A DNA stretch of 64,000 bases. Origin: Saprospiraceae bacterium (lineage in GTDB: Bacteria > Bacteroidota > Bacteroidia > Chitinophagales > Saprospiraceae). The position numbers and the translations under genes are program-made. Below the pieces are notes generated by a model. That model made no database searches. It saw nothing but the letters and a program-made list of their open reading frames with translations, and was not told where the DNA came from. Below are positions 18,804 through 27,755 of this stretch, one piece after another. Location of the stretch: the NCBI GenBank assembly GCA_016719855.1, contig JADJYH010000002.1, positions 124,001 through 188,000 on the forward strand, in the 5' to 3' direction. Position 1 is the first letter of the stretch; each line of letters begins with the position of its first letter.

Positions 18804-19018
18804 GTTATTTTGTTAAACAATTTCCTTCATTTACGACTTTAGGTCTTTGTCGGTTTTCAGGTTTCTATTTCTTTTTTGTAAAAATAGATTTCAGGATTTT
18901 TCAACCAAAACTAATAATGTTGGCAAGACCAAATTGATTAAGCTCCAAATATGGAAAAGAGCAGCTCGCCTTCCAAGCCACTGAATCATTTCATCTGTGG
19001 AGTTACTGATTACTTTTA

Positions 19019-19026
19019 TAGTTTTG
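19019..19026 (+). promoter_or_regulatory. Candidate -7 box of the ECF sigma gene
   Basis: TAGTTTTG matches the Bacteroidota -7 consensus TAnnTTTG, 30 nt before the sigma factor ATG. No convincing -33 TTG accompanies it. Confidence 0.35.
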
Positions 19027-19055
19027 CCGCCGATTAGAATTCAACCAACGAATTA

Positions 19056-19577
19056 ATGCACGAATCAGAAATCATAACCGCACTAAAAGAAGGCGACAAA
19101 AATGCCCTCGGAACAGTGTACGACCGCTACGGCGCTGCGCTGTACGGGGTTGTGTTGCGCATCGTGCAATCGCCGGAAGTGGCAGAGGAAGTGGTGCAAG
19201 ATGCGTTCGTGAAAATATTCAGGAACATCGGTAGTTTTGACGAAAACAAAGGAAAATTCTATACTTGGGCTATCAATATTGCACGGAATACTGCCATTGA
19301 CGCCACCCGAACCAGCGATTTTAGAAACCGCCAGAAAACCGACCAATTCGATTTCGTCGTATATAGCCATACACACCCATCAACTTCAACTTCCGTGGAA
19401 ACCATCGGCTTGCGAGAGATAGTGCAAAAGCTGGACGAGAAGCACCGCAAGGTGATTGATTTGGCTTATTTCCAAGGTTATACACAAACTGAAATCGAGC
19501 AGGAGATGAACATTCCAATCGGAACGGTAAAAACCCGTTTGCGCTTGGCCATTAAGGAATTAAGAAAAGCTTTTTAG
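19056..19577 (+). CDS. ECF-type RNA polymerase sigma factor
   Basis: A 173-residue sigma-70 family protein of the ECF type. Region 2 (~18-90: DRYGAALYGVVLRIV, AEEVVQDAFVKIFRN, FYTWAINIARNTAID) and region 4 (~117-170: EKHRKVIDLAYFQGYTQTEI, IPIGTVKTRLRLAIKELR) are intact with only a short linker between. It directs RNA polymerase to a small regulon once its anti-sigma factor lets go. The next gene, 85 nt downstream, is that anti-sigma factor. The gap holds hairpin W4. Confidence 0.93.
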   Translation: MHESEIITALKEGDKNALGTVYDRYGAALYGVVLRIVQSPEVAEEVVQDAFVKIFRNIGSFDENKGKFYTWAINIARNTAIDATRTSDFRNRQKTDQFDFVVYSHTHPSTSTSVETIGLREIVQKLDEKHRKVIDLAYFQGYTQTEIEQEMNIPIGTVKTRLRLAIKELRKAF

Positions 19578-19656
19578 TTAGTCAGTTTTTCAGTTGGCAG
19601 TTGGCAGTCAGAGGCTGCAACTACGTTACTAACTGCCAACTGCCTAACTGCCAACT
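19578..19656. repeat. Word-repeat hairpin W4 between sigma and anti-sigma genes
   Basis: CAGTTGGCAGTTGGCAGT (19591-19608) faces ACTAACTGCCAACTGCCTAA followed by CTGCCAACT; arms are built of (A/C)AGTTGGC words and their complement. It starts one base after the sigma factor TAG (19575-19577) and ends about 6 nt before the anti-sigma ATG (19663), so it fills the whole gap. The same GCCAACT words recur at 63437-63470. Confidence 0.75.
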
Positions 19657-19662
19657 TAGAAA

Positions 19663-20508
19663 ATGAACCTTCAAGCATACATATCATCTGGCATTTTGGA
19701 GCTGTACGCTGCCGGCCTCGCTTCGCCCGAAGAGATTCGGGAAGTGGAAGCCATGGCCGAGCAACACCCAGAAGTTCGGAAGGAACTTGATGCAATTCAA
19801 CAGACCCTGGAGGCCTACATTGGGCTGCATGGTGTTCAGCCGCCAGCAGGCTTGATGGGAAACATCATGGAAAGGCTGGACGCCCCGCTCAAAGGCCGCC
19901 AGAAGGGAAAAGACAGCAATGAAAGTGCTTCACAGTCGAATAGGAGTTACGAACCTCGTGATTCCAGTGAAAAGAGCATGGCTTCCATTGCTACTTGGAT
20001 TTTAGGTTTGGCGCTGCTTGGTGCATGCGTGGCGGTGTTCTTGTTTTGGCGACAGGCCGATCGTGCCGGTGCTCAAATGAAAGCAGCGCAGGAGCAAGTG
20101 GAGCAAGTAAAGAAAGATTGCGAAGCAGAGAAAGCCAAAGCCAACGAGGTTAAAGAACAGTTCATAGCCATCCGCCACTGGGCAACCAAGCCCGTGCAAA
20201 TGAAGGCCACGCCACTTGGAGGGGATGCTTTTGCGGTGGTTTACTGGAACAATATCAAGAAAACGGCCTACTTGGACGTTGTGAAATTGCCTCCCCCTGC
20301 CGCCGACAAGCAATATCAACTTTGGGCCATCGTGGGTGGCAAGCCCACCGACATGGGCGTCTTCGACATCGGCAGCCCTGCTGACAGTCTCCGTAAGGTC
20401 GAGTTTATAGAACGCCCGGAAGCATTTGCAGTAACCTTGGAACCCAAGGGCGGTAGCCAATCCCCCACGCTCGACCAAATGTGGGTAGTGGGGTCAGTGA
20501 AAGGTTGA
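19663..20508 (+). CDS. Anti-sigma factor of the RskA type
   Basis: A 281-residue membrane protein. Residues 1-~75 (ISSGILELYAAGLASPEEIR ... QHPEVRKELDAIQQTLEAY) are the cytoplasmic anti-sigma domain, without the zinc-binding HxxxCxxC motif. One membrane helix lies at ~107-128 (ATWILGLALLGACVAVFLFW), followed by a short coiled coil (~130-165). The periplasmic RskA C-terminal domain ends the protein (KLPPPAADKQYQLWAIVGG, GGSQSPTLDQMWVVGSV). It should hold the upstream ECF sigma factor at the membrane until a periplasmic signal triggers proteolysis. Usual length for the family. Confidence 0.9.
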   Translation: MNLQAYISSGILELYAAGLASPEEIREVEAMAEQHPEVRKELDAIQQTLEAYIGLHGVQPPAGLMGNIMERLDAPLKGRQKGKDSNESASQSNRSYEPRDSSEKSMASIATWILGLALLGACVAVFLFWRQADRAGAQMKAAQEQVEQVKKDCEAEKAKANEVKEQFIAIRHWATKPVQMKATPLGGDAFAVVYWNNIKKTAYLDVVKLPPPAADKQYQLWAIVGGKPTDMGVFDIGSPADSLRKVEFIERPEAFAVTLEPKGGSQSPTLDQMWVVGSVKG

Positions 20509-20590
20509 TTTCCCCAAGAAATAAATTTGGTTTATTCGGTTTACAGGGTATCCAACTATCTTTGCGAGACAATTCCTTTTTGTTTTCCTT

Positions 20591-21262
20591 ATGAAACATC
20601 TCATCGCCCCCTCCGTCCTCTCCGCCAACTACAAGAACCTCCAAGCCGACTTCGATATGGTCAACCGCAGCGAGGCGGACTGGTACCATGTGGACGTGAT
20701 GGATGGCCGATTTGTGCCGAACATCAGTTTCGGCATGTTCATCGTAGAGTTTATGAAGCAAATGGCCGAGAAGCCACTTGATGTCCACCTCATGATATTG
20801 GAGCCGGAGAAGTACATTGAAGCATTTCGAAAGGCCGGGGCAGACGTGATTACCGTGCATTACGAGGCGTGTCCGCACCTCCACCGCACCATCCAGCAAA
20901 TCAAGGAAACGGGTGCAAAAGCAGGCGTGGCACTAAACCCGCATACCCCTGTCAACCTACTTGAAGATGTGCTAGAAGACCTTGACATGGTGCTGCTGAT
21001 GTCCGTGAACCCTGGTTTTGGAGGGCAGAAATTCATTTACCAAACCCTTCAGAAAATCCGGCAACTCAAGGAAATGATAATCGTGAAAAACCTAAACACC
21101 CTCATCGAAATTGACGGTGGGGTAGGGCTGCAAAACGCAGAGGAAATCCTGCGGGCTGGTGCAAACGTGCTGGTGGCGGGTAGCAGCGTTTTCAATTCGC
21201 CCGACCCGGCAGCGACGATTGCGAAATTGAAGGCGATTGGAAAAGATGAGGTTTGGGTATAG
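20591..21262 (+). CDS. rpe: Ribulose-phosphate 3-epimerase
   Basis: Interconverts ribulose 5-phosphate and xylulose 5-phosphate in the pentose phosphate pathway. 223 residues, a standard TIM barrel. Motifs: APSVLSANY at the start, YHVDVMDGRFVPNISFG (metal-binding His and Asp), DVHLMI, MSVNPGFGGQKF, IEIDGGVG (second catalytic Asp) and the phosphate-binding AGSSVF. ATG 20591 is the only sensible start. A -7-like TATCTTTG lies at 20557-20564. The TAG stop (21260-21262) is the first codon of foldback element P2 copy B. Confidence 0.96.
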   Translation: MKHLIAPSVLSANYKNLQADFDMVNRSEADWYHVDVMDGRFVPNISFGMFIVEFMKQMAEKPLDVHLMILEPEKYIEAFRKAGADVITVHYEACPHLHRTIQQIKETGAKAGVALNPHTPVNLLEDVLEDLDMVLLMSVNPGFGGQKFIYQTLQKIRQLKEMIIVKNLNTLIEIDGGVGLQNAEEILRAGANVLVAGSSVFNSPDPAATIAKLKAIGKDEVWV

Positions 21263-21342
21263 GGATTACTAAGCCCGACAGGGATTGGTAAGCCCGGTGG
21301 CTCAGGACACCGGGCTTAGAAATCCCTGGGCTTTCCAATCCT
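21260..21342. repeat. Foldback family P2, copy B, starting at the rpe stop codon
   Basis: TAGGGATTACTAAGCCCGAC ... AAGCCCGGTGG / CCGGGCTTAGAAATCCCTGG ... CTTTCCAATCC. The inner arms AAGCCCGGTG and CACCGGGCTT pair perfectly. It matches copy A (12567-12655) nearly end to end, and again its first three bases serve as a gene's stop codon. Confidence 0.8.
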
Positions 21343-21403
21343 TAACGAAAAGCCAATGCCGAGCGCTCGCCCTTACCCAGCGTTTTTCACCCAAAACTAA
21401 TTG

Positions 21404-23571
21404 ATGCGGCTAAGTTTTGTATTTATGGGTTGCCTGTTTTTGTCTTTTGCGGCCTTCGGCCAAAAGGGCAAACCCACCGTGCCGCCCACCCGCCCAACGC
21501 CACAGCAACCTGTCGCTGACACCTCCGGCAGCGATTTCATCAACATCCTGTTTTCGGATGAATTCAACTACAACCTGCTGGGCGTGGACACCCTCAAGCG
21601 CCTCATCGGCAACGTGGAACTGAACCAAGACGATGTGTACCTTTTTTGCGACAGCGCCAACATCCTCAACAGCAAACGGGTGTCCGCCATGGGCAATTTC
21701 ATACTCCAGCATGGCGACTCGACCACCATCTTCTCCGACTCGGCACTTTATCGGGCGGATACGAAGATTGCTGACCTCTACGTGAACGTTTCGATGGTGC
21801 GTGGTACGCAAAAACTGTTCACCGACCACCTGACCTACAATGCCAACACCAAAATCGCCACGTACCTCACCGGGGCTACCCTCACCGACGATTCCACTTT
21901 TTTGACCAGCGTGAAGGGCTACTACCACGCAGACAACGACGATATTTTCTTTCGGGAAAAAGTGGTGGTGGAAAGCCCCGACTTTACCCTGCGAACGGAC
22001 ACGCTGAAGTTCAATGCACGGGCTAAAATCGTCACGTTCGTAGCTCCGACGCTCATCATCCAGGACACGGCACGGATTTACACCGAAAGCGGCAACTACG
22101 ATATTCCAAACAAAAAGGCCATTTTTAACAAAAATCCGCAGTACGTAAAGAACGACCAAAAAGCATGGGCCAGGCGCATGGAATACGACGGCAACCGAGA
22201 GGAAATCACGCTGGCTGGCGATGCCCATTTTGAGGACAGCACCACGACTGCCACTGCCGACCGCATCATTTACAACGAAAAAACGGGCGTGACCATCCTG
22301 CAAGGCAATGCCCATGTTCAGGACGACAAGCGGAACATCACCGGCGACACCGTGACCTACGACTCCAAAAGGTACCTACTCCACTCGTGGTCGCTCGCAC
22401 ATCGTAGACGGCAGCCAGGTACTCGACGCCAACAGGGTGGACTACGACAAGGAGCGGGAGTTGGGCATCGCCGAGGGCAATGTCATCTGGCAGGACACCA
22501 CGGAAAAACTGACGGTCGTCGCTGAGTTTGCGGAGCACAGCAAGCAGCGCAACTACCTCAAGGCCAGTGGTGGCAAGTACGGCAGGCCGCTGCTCATCAA
22601 AGTGATTGATGGCGACTCGCTCTACGTTAGCGCCGACACGCTGATGTCGCTGCAACCGGACACTGTCGCTGTCATTAAAACTGACAGTCTGCAACTGACC
22701 GCTGCTGATTCGAGCAGCGCCGGAAAACCCACTGCTCCTATTTCACAAAAGCCTGACAACCAACCCAATAAGCGCCCCGTCAAACAGCCTGAGCCAGCCA
22801 TCCCGCAAAAGCTTTTTGACATTCCTTCGGAAAAAGACAGTTTGAAAGTTGAACCAATCGTGCCGCAGGATTCCATTCTTTTGGATTCAACCATTGCCCC
22901 CAATCGTCAATCGTCAATCGCCAATCGTCAATCCGAAGACCATCGGATAATCCTCGCCTTCCACGATGTGCGCATTTTCAAAAGCAACTTGCAAGCGCTC
23001 TGCGATTCGCTTTCTTACAGTTCCGTGGACTCGATGTTCCGGCTGTTCAAGCAGCCCATCATTTGGTCGGACACCTCGCAGTTTACCGCCGATACGGTGA
23101 ACATCCAATTGGCAAACGACAAGATTGACCGGATATTCATTCGGCAAAACAGCTTCATCATCAACTCGCCGGACGAGTTTTTTTTCAACCAAATCAAGGG
23201 AAAGAACAGCATCGCCATGTTCGACAGCAGCGAGCTTCGGCGGGTACGGGTGGAGGGCAATGCCGAGTCGGTCTATTACGCCCTCGACGACGACAAAGCG
23301 TATATCGGCGTGAACAAAACGGTGTGCAGCGAGATGCTGATTCACTTTGGCAACAACGAGGTGGAGGGCATCAAGTTTTATACGCAGCCCAAGGCCACGC
23401 TCTTCCCGATGGCCAAGGCCGACCACGAAGGGCTGAAAATGGCGGGGTTCAGTTGGCAGATTGAAAGGAGGCCGGGGTCGGTGGAGGATTTGTTGAAGGT
23501 GAAAACGGTAGTGGGTGTTTCCAGTTGTTGCGCCGAGGGTGGAGCCTGTGGAGGTGGGGGAGGAGAAGTAA
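21404..23571 (+). CDS. OstA-like (LptA/LptD N-domain type) export protein, two frameshifts
   Basis: About 722 residues after repair. Signal peptide MRLSFVFMGCLFLSFAAFG, then repeated OstA beta-jellyroll blocks (FCDSANILNSKRVSAMGNFI, FSDSALYRADTKIADLYVNV, ADRIIYNEKTGVTILQGNAH, RVDYDKERELGIAEGNVIWQ), the fold used by LptA/LptC/LptD to pass lipopolysaccharide across the periplasm. Breaks: an extra A in A4 at 22367-22370 and an extra G in G3 at 23513-23515. After the second repair the protein ends VEPVEVGEEK with TAA at 23569-23571 instead of running into the next gene. A tandem CAATCGT word repeat (22901-22933) is translated as NRQSSIANRQS within a low-complexity linker. Confidence 0.8.
22901..22933 (+). 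repeat. Tandem word repeat inside a coding region
   Basis: CAATCGTCAATCGTCAATCG is followed by CCAATCGTCAATC. The word is the same as in the right arm of hairpin W8 (54388-54403) but is located within the OstA-like gene, in frame. Confidence 0.75.
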
Positions 23572-23624
23572 AAAAGCGTTGCAACTCCAGCCGTTATTGC
23601 TTAAATTTGCCAAAAAAGAAAAGC

Positions 23625-24177
23625 ATGGTCGCAGAAACCACAGGTACTTACACCGTTCAGGAATACCTCAAGCTCGAAAGGCGGACGGGGCGGAAGTACG
23701 CATACTACAACGGAAAACTCGAACAAATGGCTGGGGAACTCCTCACAAGGTCACCGAACATCCTCAGTTTGCTCCACGATTTCACGCTGAACCACCTGAA
23801 TTGGGTACTCTAACAGAAAATCTACCGTTCCAAGTTTTCTACCTTTATCCTGATGCCGTTGTCGTACTGGAGAGCCGATTTTGACGGACAACGAAGCCGA
23901 ACATCAACCCATTGCTCATCATCGAGACGCTATCCAAAAATCGGAGCGGTACGACCGTGGCCAGAAGTTCGTAGAATACCAAAGCCTGCCCTCATTCAAG
24001 GAATACGTGTTATTACGGCAGGATGCCCCAAAGCCTATTGCTATTTCCGGAAGAACCGGATGTTTAACGTCAAAAGAGGTGACGGGTTGGAAAATGAGGT
24101 GCATTTTCAGAGTATTGACTTTCGGCTGGGCTTACCAAGATTTATTACAAGGTGGGGTTTTGGGGCCAGAAAGCTAA
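23625..24177 (+). pseudogene. Uma2-family nuclease remnant
   Basis: The N-terminus (MVAETTGTYTVQEYLKLERR, YAYYNGKLEQMAGELLTRS) belongs to the Uma2/DUF820 family, small proteins with a restriction-endonuclease-like fold and unclear roles. The rest is spread over other frames: YLYPDAVVVLESRF then a TGA, INPLLIIETLSKN after it, then ERYDRGQKFVEYQSLPSFKE and YVLLRQDAPKP in a third frame. At least three lesions including an in-frame stop, so a true pseudogene is more likely than in the single-indel genes here, although errors may add to it. Confidence 0.7.
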
Positions 24178-24187
24178 CCAATGCTGG

Positions 24188-24573
24188 TCATTGTGATTTT
24201 CTTAATTTTTCAATCTTTAGTGGAGGATTTGTAGTATGCAACATAGAATGACAATTTGGGCATACGGGTATTAAATCATTGATTGGGTCAATCTCATATT
24301 TTTCACCTGGTTTAGAAATTGGAACAATGTGGTGAACATGGATAAAGTCCTTTCCAATCCCACCATATTTTTTAAAAACCAAGAACAAAGGGGGGTCCCC
24401 TATTTTCAAATTTTTTTCCCCTCTAAATTTTTTTTCTATATTTTTTAAAAACTTTTTTTTGCCTTACCGTGCAGGCCCCACTCAATTTGTTCTCTGGATA
24501 AAATGTTTCCTGTAAGTCAGTATCTTCTAGAGCTTCTTTCAATTTTAACCTGAAACCTATTCCTCCACCCATC
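24188..24573 (-). pseudogene. HNH endonuclease, C-terminal domain with a degraded 5' part
   Basis: The intact part (KYGGIGKDFIHVHHIVPISK ... INDLIPVCPNCHSMLHTTNP) is a complete HNH nuclease domain with two CPNC-type zinc ligands, as in McrA-like restriction enzymes. Upstream on the minus strand, from ATG 24573 (MGGGIGFRLKLKEALEDTD), sequence of related character is interrupted by stops among poly-A tracts (24371-24465). It looks like a broken restriction or homing-type gene. Together with the Uma2 remnant it makes a small patch of decayed nucleases. Confidence 0.55.
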
Positions 24574-24837
24574 AAAAAATCCCCTTGTTAGTTGGTTTGG
24601 CGCTCAGAAGTTTATGTCATAATATTTAGTAACCTTGGGATATCGTCCAATGGCGGGGTTGTCCTGTGGTGACTGGCGTAAATCCTAAATTCGCCATTTG
24701 GCTATGATTTTCAAAAGGTAGGCCTGAAACACTGACAAATCAAAGTCAGTAGTGATTTTAGGGTTTAGCAATTTTACATGAATGTGTTTATCGTTGAAGC
24801 GATTAGTCAATTTTGAGGTAAAAATACTTGATTTTCC
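24574..24837. other. Gap without recognisable content
   Basis: 264 bases between the HNH remnant and nosY. I see no open frame with family resemblance and no clear hairpin. It is the only gap in this region without a foldback. Confidence 0.5.
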
Positions 24838-25620
24838 TCAAAAATCCTTCCTCCCCGCCACCCTTTTAATACTCCAAACTGGCATCGCCACCCACAGCAT
24901 CAGCACACCAAATGCGATGGCCATTCCGAACCCCGTTCCCAAGAACTTACGGAAGACAGCACCAGTAAAACCCATCAGCGCAGAAACGTCGAGTTTCAGC
25001 AAAATCAGGATGCGGGAGAGGTCAATTGGGTTGAGCAGGGAAGCGATGAGCGAGAATTTTTCCAACGGGTATTCAGTGAGCAAGGAGAGCGAGAGCAGCA
25101 GTAACCCGTCGTAAATCACGGCAAAGAACAGCCAAGCGAGGATGGCCAAGCCAAAGCCCTTGATGCGGTTTTCGTTTTTCAGGGCGATGAAAAAAGCAAT
25201 GGCGCTAAACACAAACGACAGCACCACGCCCGTGAACAGCAGCATGGCGAAATTGCCCGCCTGCTCGGAGCCGAAGACGCCGTACAGCGCAAACGGAACG
25301 CCCACGCCGATGACCCAACTCGCTGACAATGAGCCTGCTACACCCAGGTATTGCCCCAAGAAAATGCTCGTACGCCGCACGGGTTGCGCCAGCAGCAGCT
25401 CCGTGAATTCCCTCGAATTGTAGTAGTACATCACCCCGAACATGGTGGCGATTAGCGGACAGAGCAGCAGCACCACGTTCATCAGACTGATGACAACCTT
25501 CGATAGGTCGTTGCTCAACCACAGCAGCGAGAGCGTGAACAATAGGTAAAACCCACAGTAGATGTACGTCCATCGGCTGCGGATAAGGTCGTAGAAGCTG
25601 TATTTGAGTATTTTAAACAT
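24838..25620 (-). CDS. nosY: NosY, permease of the nos ABC transporter
   Basis: 261 residues with six membrane helices, the ABC-2 permease layout. It pairs with NosF (ATPase) and NosD to supply sulfur (and with NosL, copper) for the CuZ centre of nitrous oxide reductase. YNSREFTELLLAQPVRRTSI and FALKNENRIKGFGLAILAWL are characteristic blocks. ATG 25620 (MFKILKYSFYDLIRSRW) was chosen; the eight extra upstream residues would lie in the foldback element. Last gene of the cluster. Confidence 0.88.
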   Translation of the reverse strand: MFKILKYSFYDLIRSRWTYIYCGFYLLFTLSLLWLSNDLSKVVISLMNVVLLLCPLIATMFGVMYYYNSREFTELLLAQPVRRTSIFLGQYLGVAGSLSASWVIGVGVPFALYGVFGSEQAGNFAMLLFTGVVLSFVFSAIAFFIALKNENRIKGFGLAILAWLFFAVIYDGLLLLSLSLLTEYPLEKFSLIASLLNPIDLSRILILLKLDVSALMGFTGAVFRKFLGTGFGMAIAFGVLMLWVAMPVWSIKRVAGRKDF

Positions 25621-25630
25621 GGTTGCTGGT

Positions 25631-25701
25631 TTGTGGCCGCCCAATTTATTGGGCTGGCCGATGTCACGTCACGGTCTGCCCAATAAATTGGGCGACCACA
25701 A
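25631..25701. repeat. Foldback family P1, copy A, between nosF and nosY
   Basis: TTGTGGCCGCCCAATTTATT+GGGC (25631-25654) pairs with GCCCAATAAATTGGGCGACC+ACAA (25678-25701), 24 positions with one G-T wobble. It ends one base short of the nosF stop (complement at 25702-25704) and begins 11 bases after the nosY start. Copy B is at 60357-60462. Confidence 0.85.
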
Positions 25702-26398
25702 TTAGGCGAGCAGCTTCGCAATTGCCTTCTCCACATTCGCCTCGCCCGTCATTTCTTCCAATTTTTTCAGGCTGCCCCGGAAGTGGATATGCCCTTCGAG
25801 CAGGAAAACCACCTCGTCGGCCAGCTCCTCCACGAGGCTCATGACGTGGGTGGTGATGAGGATGGTTTTGCCGATAAGTCGTTGATTGTGAATGAGTTCC
25901 TTGAGCCGGACGAGCGATATTGGGTCAAGCCCGGCGGTTGGTTCGTCCATGATGATGATGGGGCAGTCGTACATGAAGGTGAGCACGAGGTTCACTTTTT
26001 GGCGGGTGCCGCCGGAGAGGTTGCCGAGGCGCTTGTCGAGGAAGGTTTCGAGGTCAAACAATTTAATCAGTTCCTCATCGTGGGTCTTGCCCGTGTTCAG
26101 GTCTTTCACCATTCGCAGCAGTTCTGCGACGGTCAGGTTCTCCGGGGAAGCGGGCGATTTGCGGCAAGTAGGCGATTTGGTTGCGGTAAAGCCATTTGCC
26201 CTTGATGTCCTCGCCTTGCACCTTGATGATGCCCTCGTCGGGCAGCACCATGCCGAGGATGGATTTGATGATGGTCGTCTTGCCAGAGCCGTTCGGCCCC
26301 AGCACGGCCACAATGCCAGGCTGGTCGAATGTCAGGTCAACGCCTTTCAGCACATGGTTTTTGCCGAAGGACTTTTGTAGATGTTGAATAGTAATCAT
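25702..26398 (-). CDS. nosF: NosF, ATPase of the nos ABC transporter, frameshifted
   Basis: About 232 residues after repair. Walker A GPNGSGKTT (~35-43), Q-loop region IAYLPQIARFP, signature LSGGTRQKVNL, Walker B IIIMDEPTAGLDP and switch His in TTHVMS. An extra base in the G4 run at 26144-26147 splits the frame between ARFP and ENLTVAELL; reading CCC for CCCC (minus) restores it. It energises NosY during CuZ assembly. Start ATG 26398 (MITIQHLQKSFG) gives the standard N-terminus. It follows nosD by 36 nt. Confidence 0.88.
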
Positions 26399-26434
26399 TT
26401 CTTCGTGTGAAAAGGTGTCGGGAGGCATGTCTTG

Positions 26435-27670
26435 CTAATTGCTTTCTGCCAATAATGGCTTATTGTCTACTACATTTTCGGGCGTGAAAATAGGACTAAC
26501 TTTTTCGGACAAATTCAAAATATCCACAAAAAGGCTGCGGAGCAGCACGAGGCTTTCGGGAGTATTGCTCACCACGTAGCTGAACAGCTTCATTGGGCGG
26601 TGCGGCACATCGCCGATGCCGTCGTGGTCGAGGTCGTAACCGGCGTAGTCGCTCCAGAAATTGCCGTCGAACAGGTTGTCGGTGCCAGCGGAATGCACCG
26701 CCAAGTCGAAGCTATTGCCGAGGAAGTTGTTGGCAATCAGGTTGTTTTGCTGGCAGCCGCCGGAGATTTTGAGCGCCCAACCGTTTTGAATGAAGTTGTT
26801 TTTGGTGTAAACAATGCGATTGGAGGTCTCGGCGAAGATGCCGACCGTGTTTTCCTGAAAGGTGTTGCCCTCGATTTTGCTGTCATGGATTTCTTTCAGC
26901 AACAGCCCGTAGGCGGCTGGGCCCCAGTTTTTTTGGAAAACATTGCTGAACATTCCAATCCTGCGGGAGTACATCACGGCCACGCCTGCACCGTTGTCGA
27001 GGAAGGTGTTGCCCCGGTAAATGTCGTCGTTGGAAAACATAAAGTGAAGTCCGTAGCGCACGTTGCGTTCGCTGTGGTTGCCCTGGATGGTGCTGAAATT
27101 GACAAATTCGAGGTAGATACCGTCCCGGTGGCCGTGGGTTATATTGTTGAGAATCAGCACGTTATCGCAGTACCAAAGGTGGATAGCGTTGCCCGAACTG
27201 GTTTCGTTGACTGCTTCGCCCACCACCTCGTTGCCCTCAATGGTGCCGTTCTTGGCGTGTTGAAGGTAGATGCCGAAGAAGGCGTTTTCCACCCGGTTGT
27301 TCTTGACATAAAAATCGCTCACCTCCTTCACTCGGATGCCCGCACGATCTTGTGAGTAGCTGATGCCCACGTTTTTTATCACAAAACCCTCAAAGTGGAC
27401 GTGGTTGGCAGCGATGGTGACGATTTCGGTTTTGCCCTCGCCATCAAGCACGGGCTTGTCCCGACCAATCAGCATCAACTCCTTGTCAATCAGGATATTG
27501 CCTTCGGCATAAATGCCTTTTTCGACAAAAATCGTGTCGCAGGGCCTCGCCATTTGTATGGCCTCCCGGATGGAAGAAACAGGGCAGGACTTGCAAACTT
27601 GTAAGGTATTAGCCAAGAGTCCTGCCTGCCCTGCGAGGCTTAAGGTGCTTACAAAAATCCATCTAAACAT
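26435..27670 (-). CDS. nosD: NosD, periplasmic copper/sulfur-centre maturation protein
   Basis: 411 residues. Signal peptide at 1-20, then a right-handed parallel beta-helix of CASH/NosD repeats (~40-350), seen as periodic N-N-I/F-x-x-N-x-x-G-I-x-L strings such as NNRVENAFFGIYLQHAKNGT and GNTFQENTVGIFAETSNRIV. The conserved NFWSDYAGYDLDHDGIGD block near the end is diagnostic. It acts in the periplasm with NosF and NosY to build the CuZ [4Cu:2S] site of NosZ. Normal length. Confidence 0.95.
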   Translation of the reverse strand: MFRWIFVSTLSLAGQAGLLANTLQVCKSCPVSSIREAIQMARPCDTIFVEKGIYAEGNILIDKELMLIGRDKPVLDGEGKTEIVTIAANHVHFEGFVIKNVGISYSQDRAGIRVKEVSDFYVKNNRVENAFFGIYLQHAKNGTIEGNEVVGEAVNETSSGNAIHLWYCDNVLILNNITHGHRDGIYLEFVNFSTIQGNHSERNVRYGLHFMFSNDDIYRGNTFLDNGAGVAVMYSRRIGMFSNVFQKNWGPAAYGLLLKEIHDSKIEGNTFQENTVGIFAETSNRIVYTKNNFIQNGWALKISGGCQQNNLIANNFLGNSFDLAVHSAGTDNLFDGNFWSDYAGYDLDHDGIGDVPHRPMKLFSYVVSNTPESLVLLRSLFVDILNLSEKVSPIFTPENVVDNKPLLAESN

Positions 27671-27678
27671 GTGAGAGG

Positions 27679-27755
27679 TGAGGATTTGGGGATTTGAGGA
27701 TTTGAGGATTTGACTGGGTTTCGATCAAATCCTCGAATTCTCAAATCCTCAATTT
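27679..27755. repeat. Word-repeat hairpin W5 on the nosL stop codon
   Basis: Left arm of GAGGATTTG words (27679-27712), right arm of their complement CAAATCCTC (27725-27755); GAGGATTTGA pairs with TCAAATCCTC next to a short loop. The right arm covers the nosL stop (complement at 27749-27751) and its last codons. The left arm lies in the leader of nosD. Confidence 0.8.

Noticed and set aside
22437..23813. A natural fusion of an OstA-like protein with a Uma2 nuclease
   Set aside because: The junction appears only because of an extra G at 23513-23515; the corrected frame stops at 23571, and Uma2 has its own ATG at 23625.
24371..24470. A regulatory poly-A/T tract
   Set aside because: It lies within the damaged 5' part of the HNH gene and is more likely decayed or misread coding sequence.
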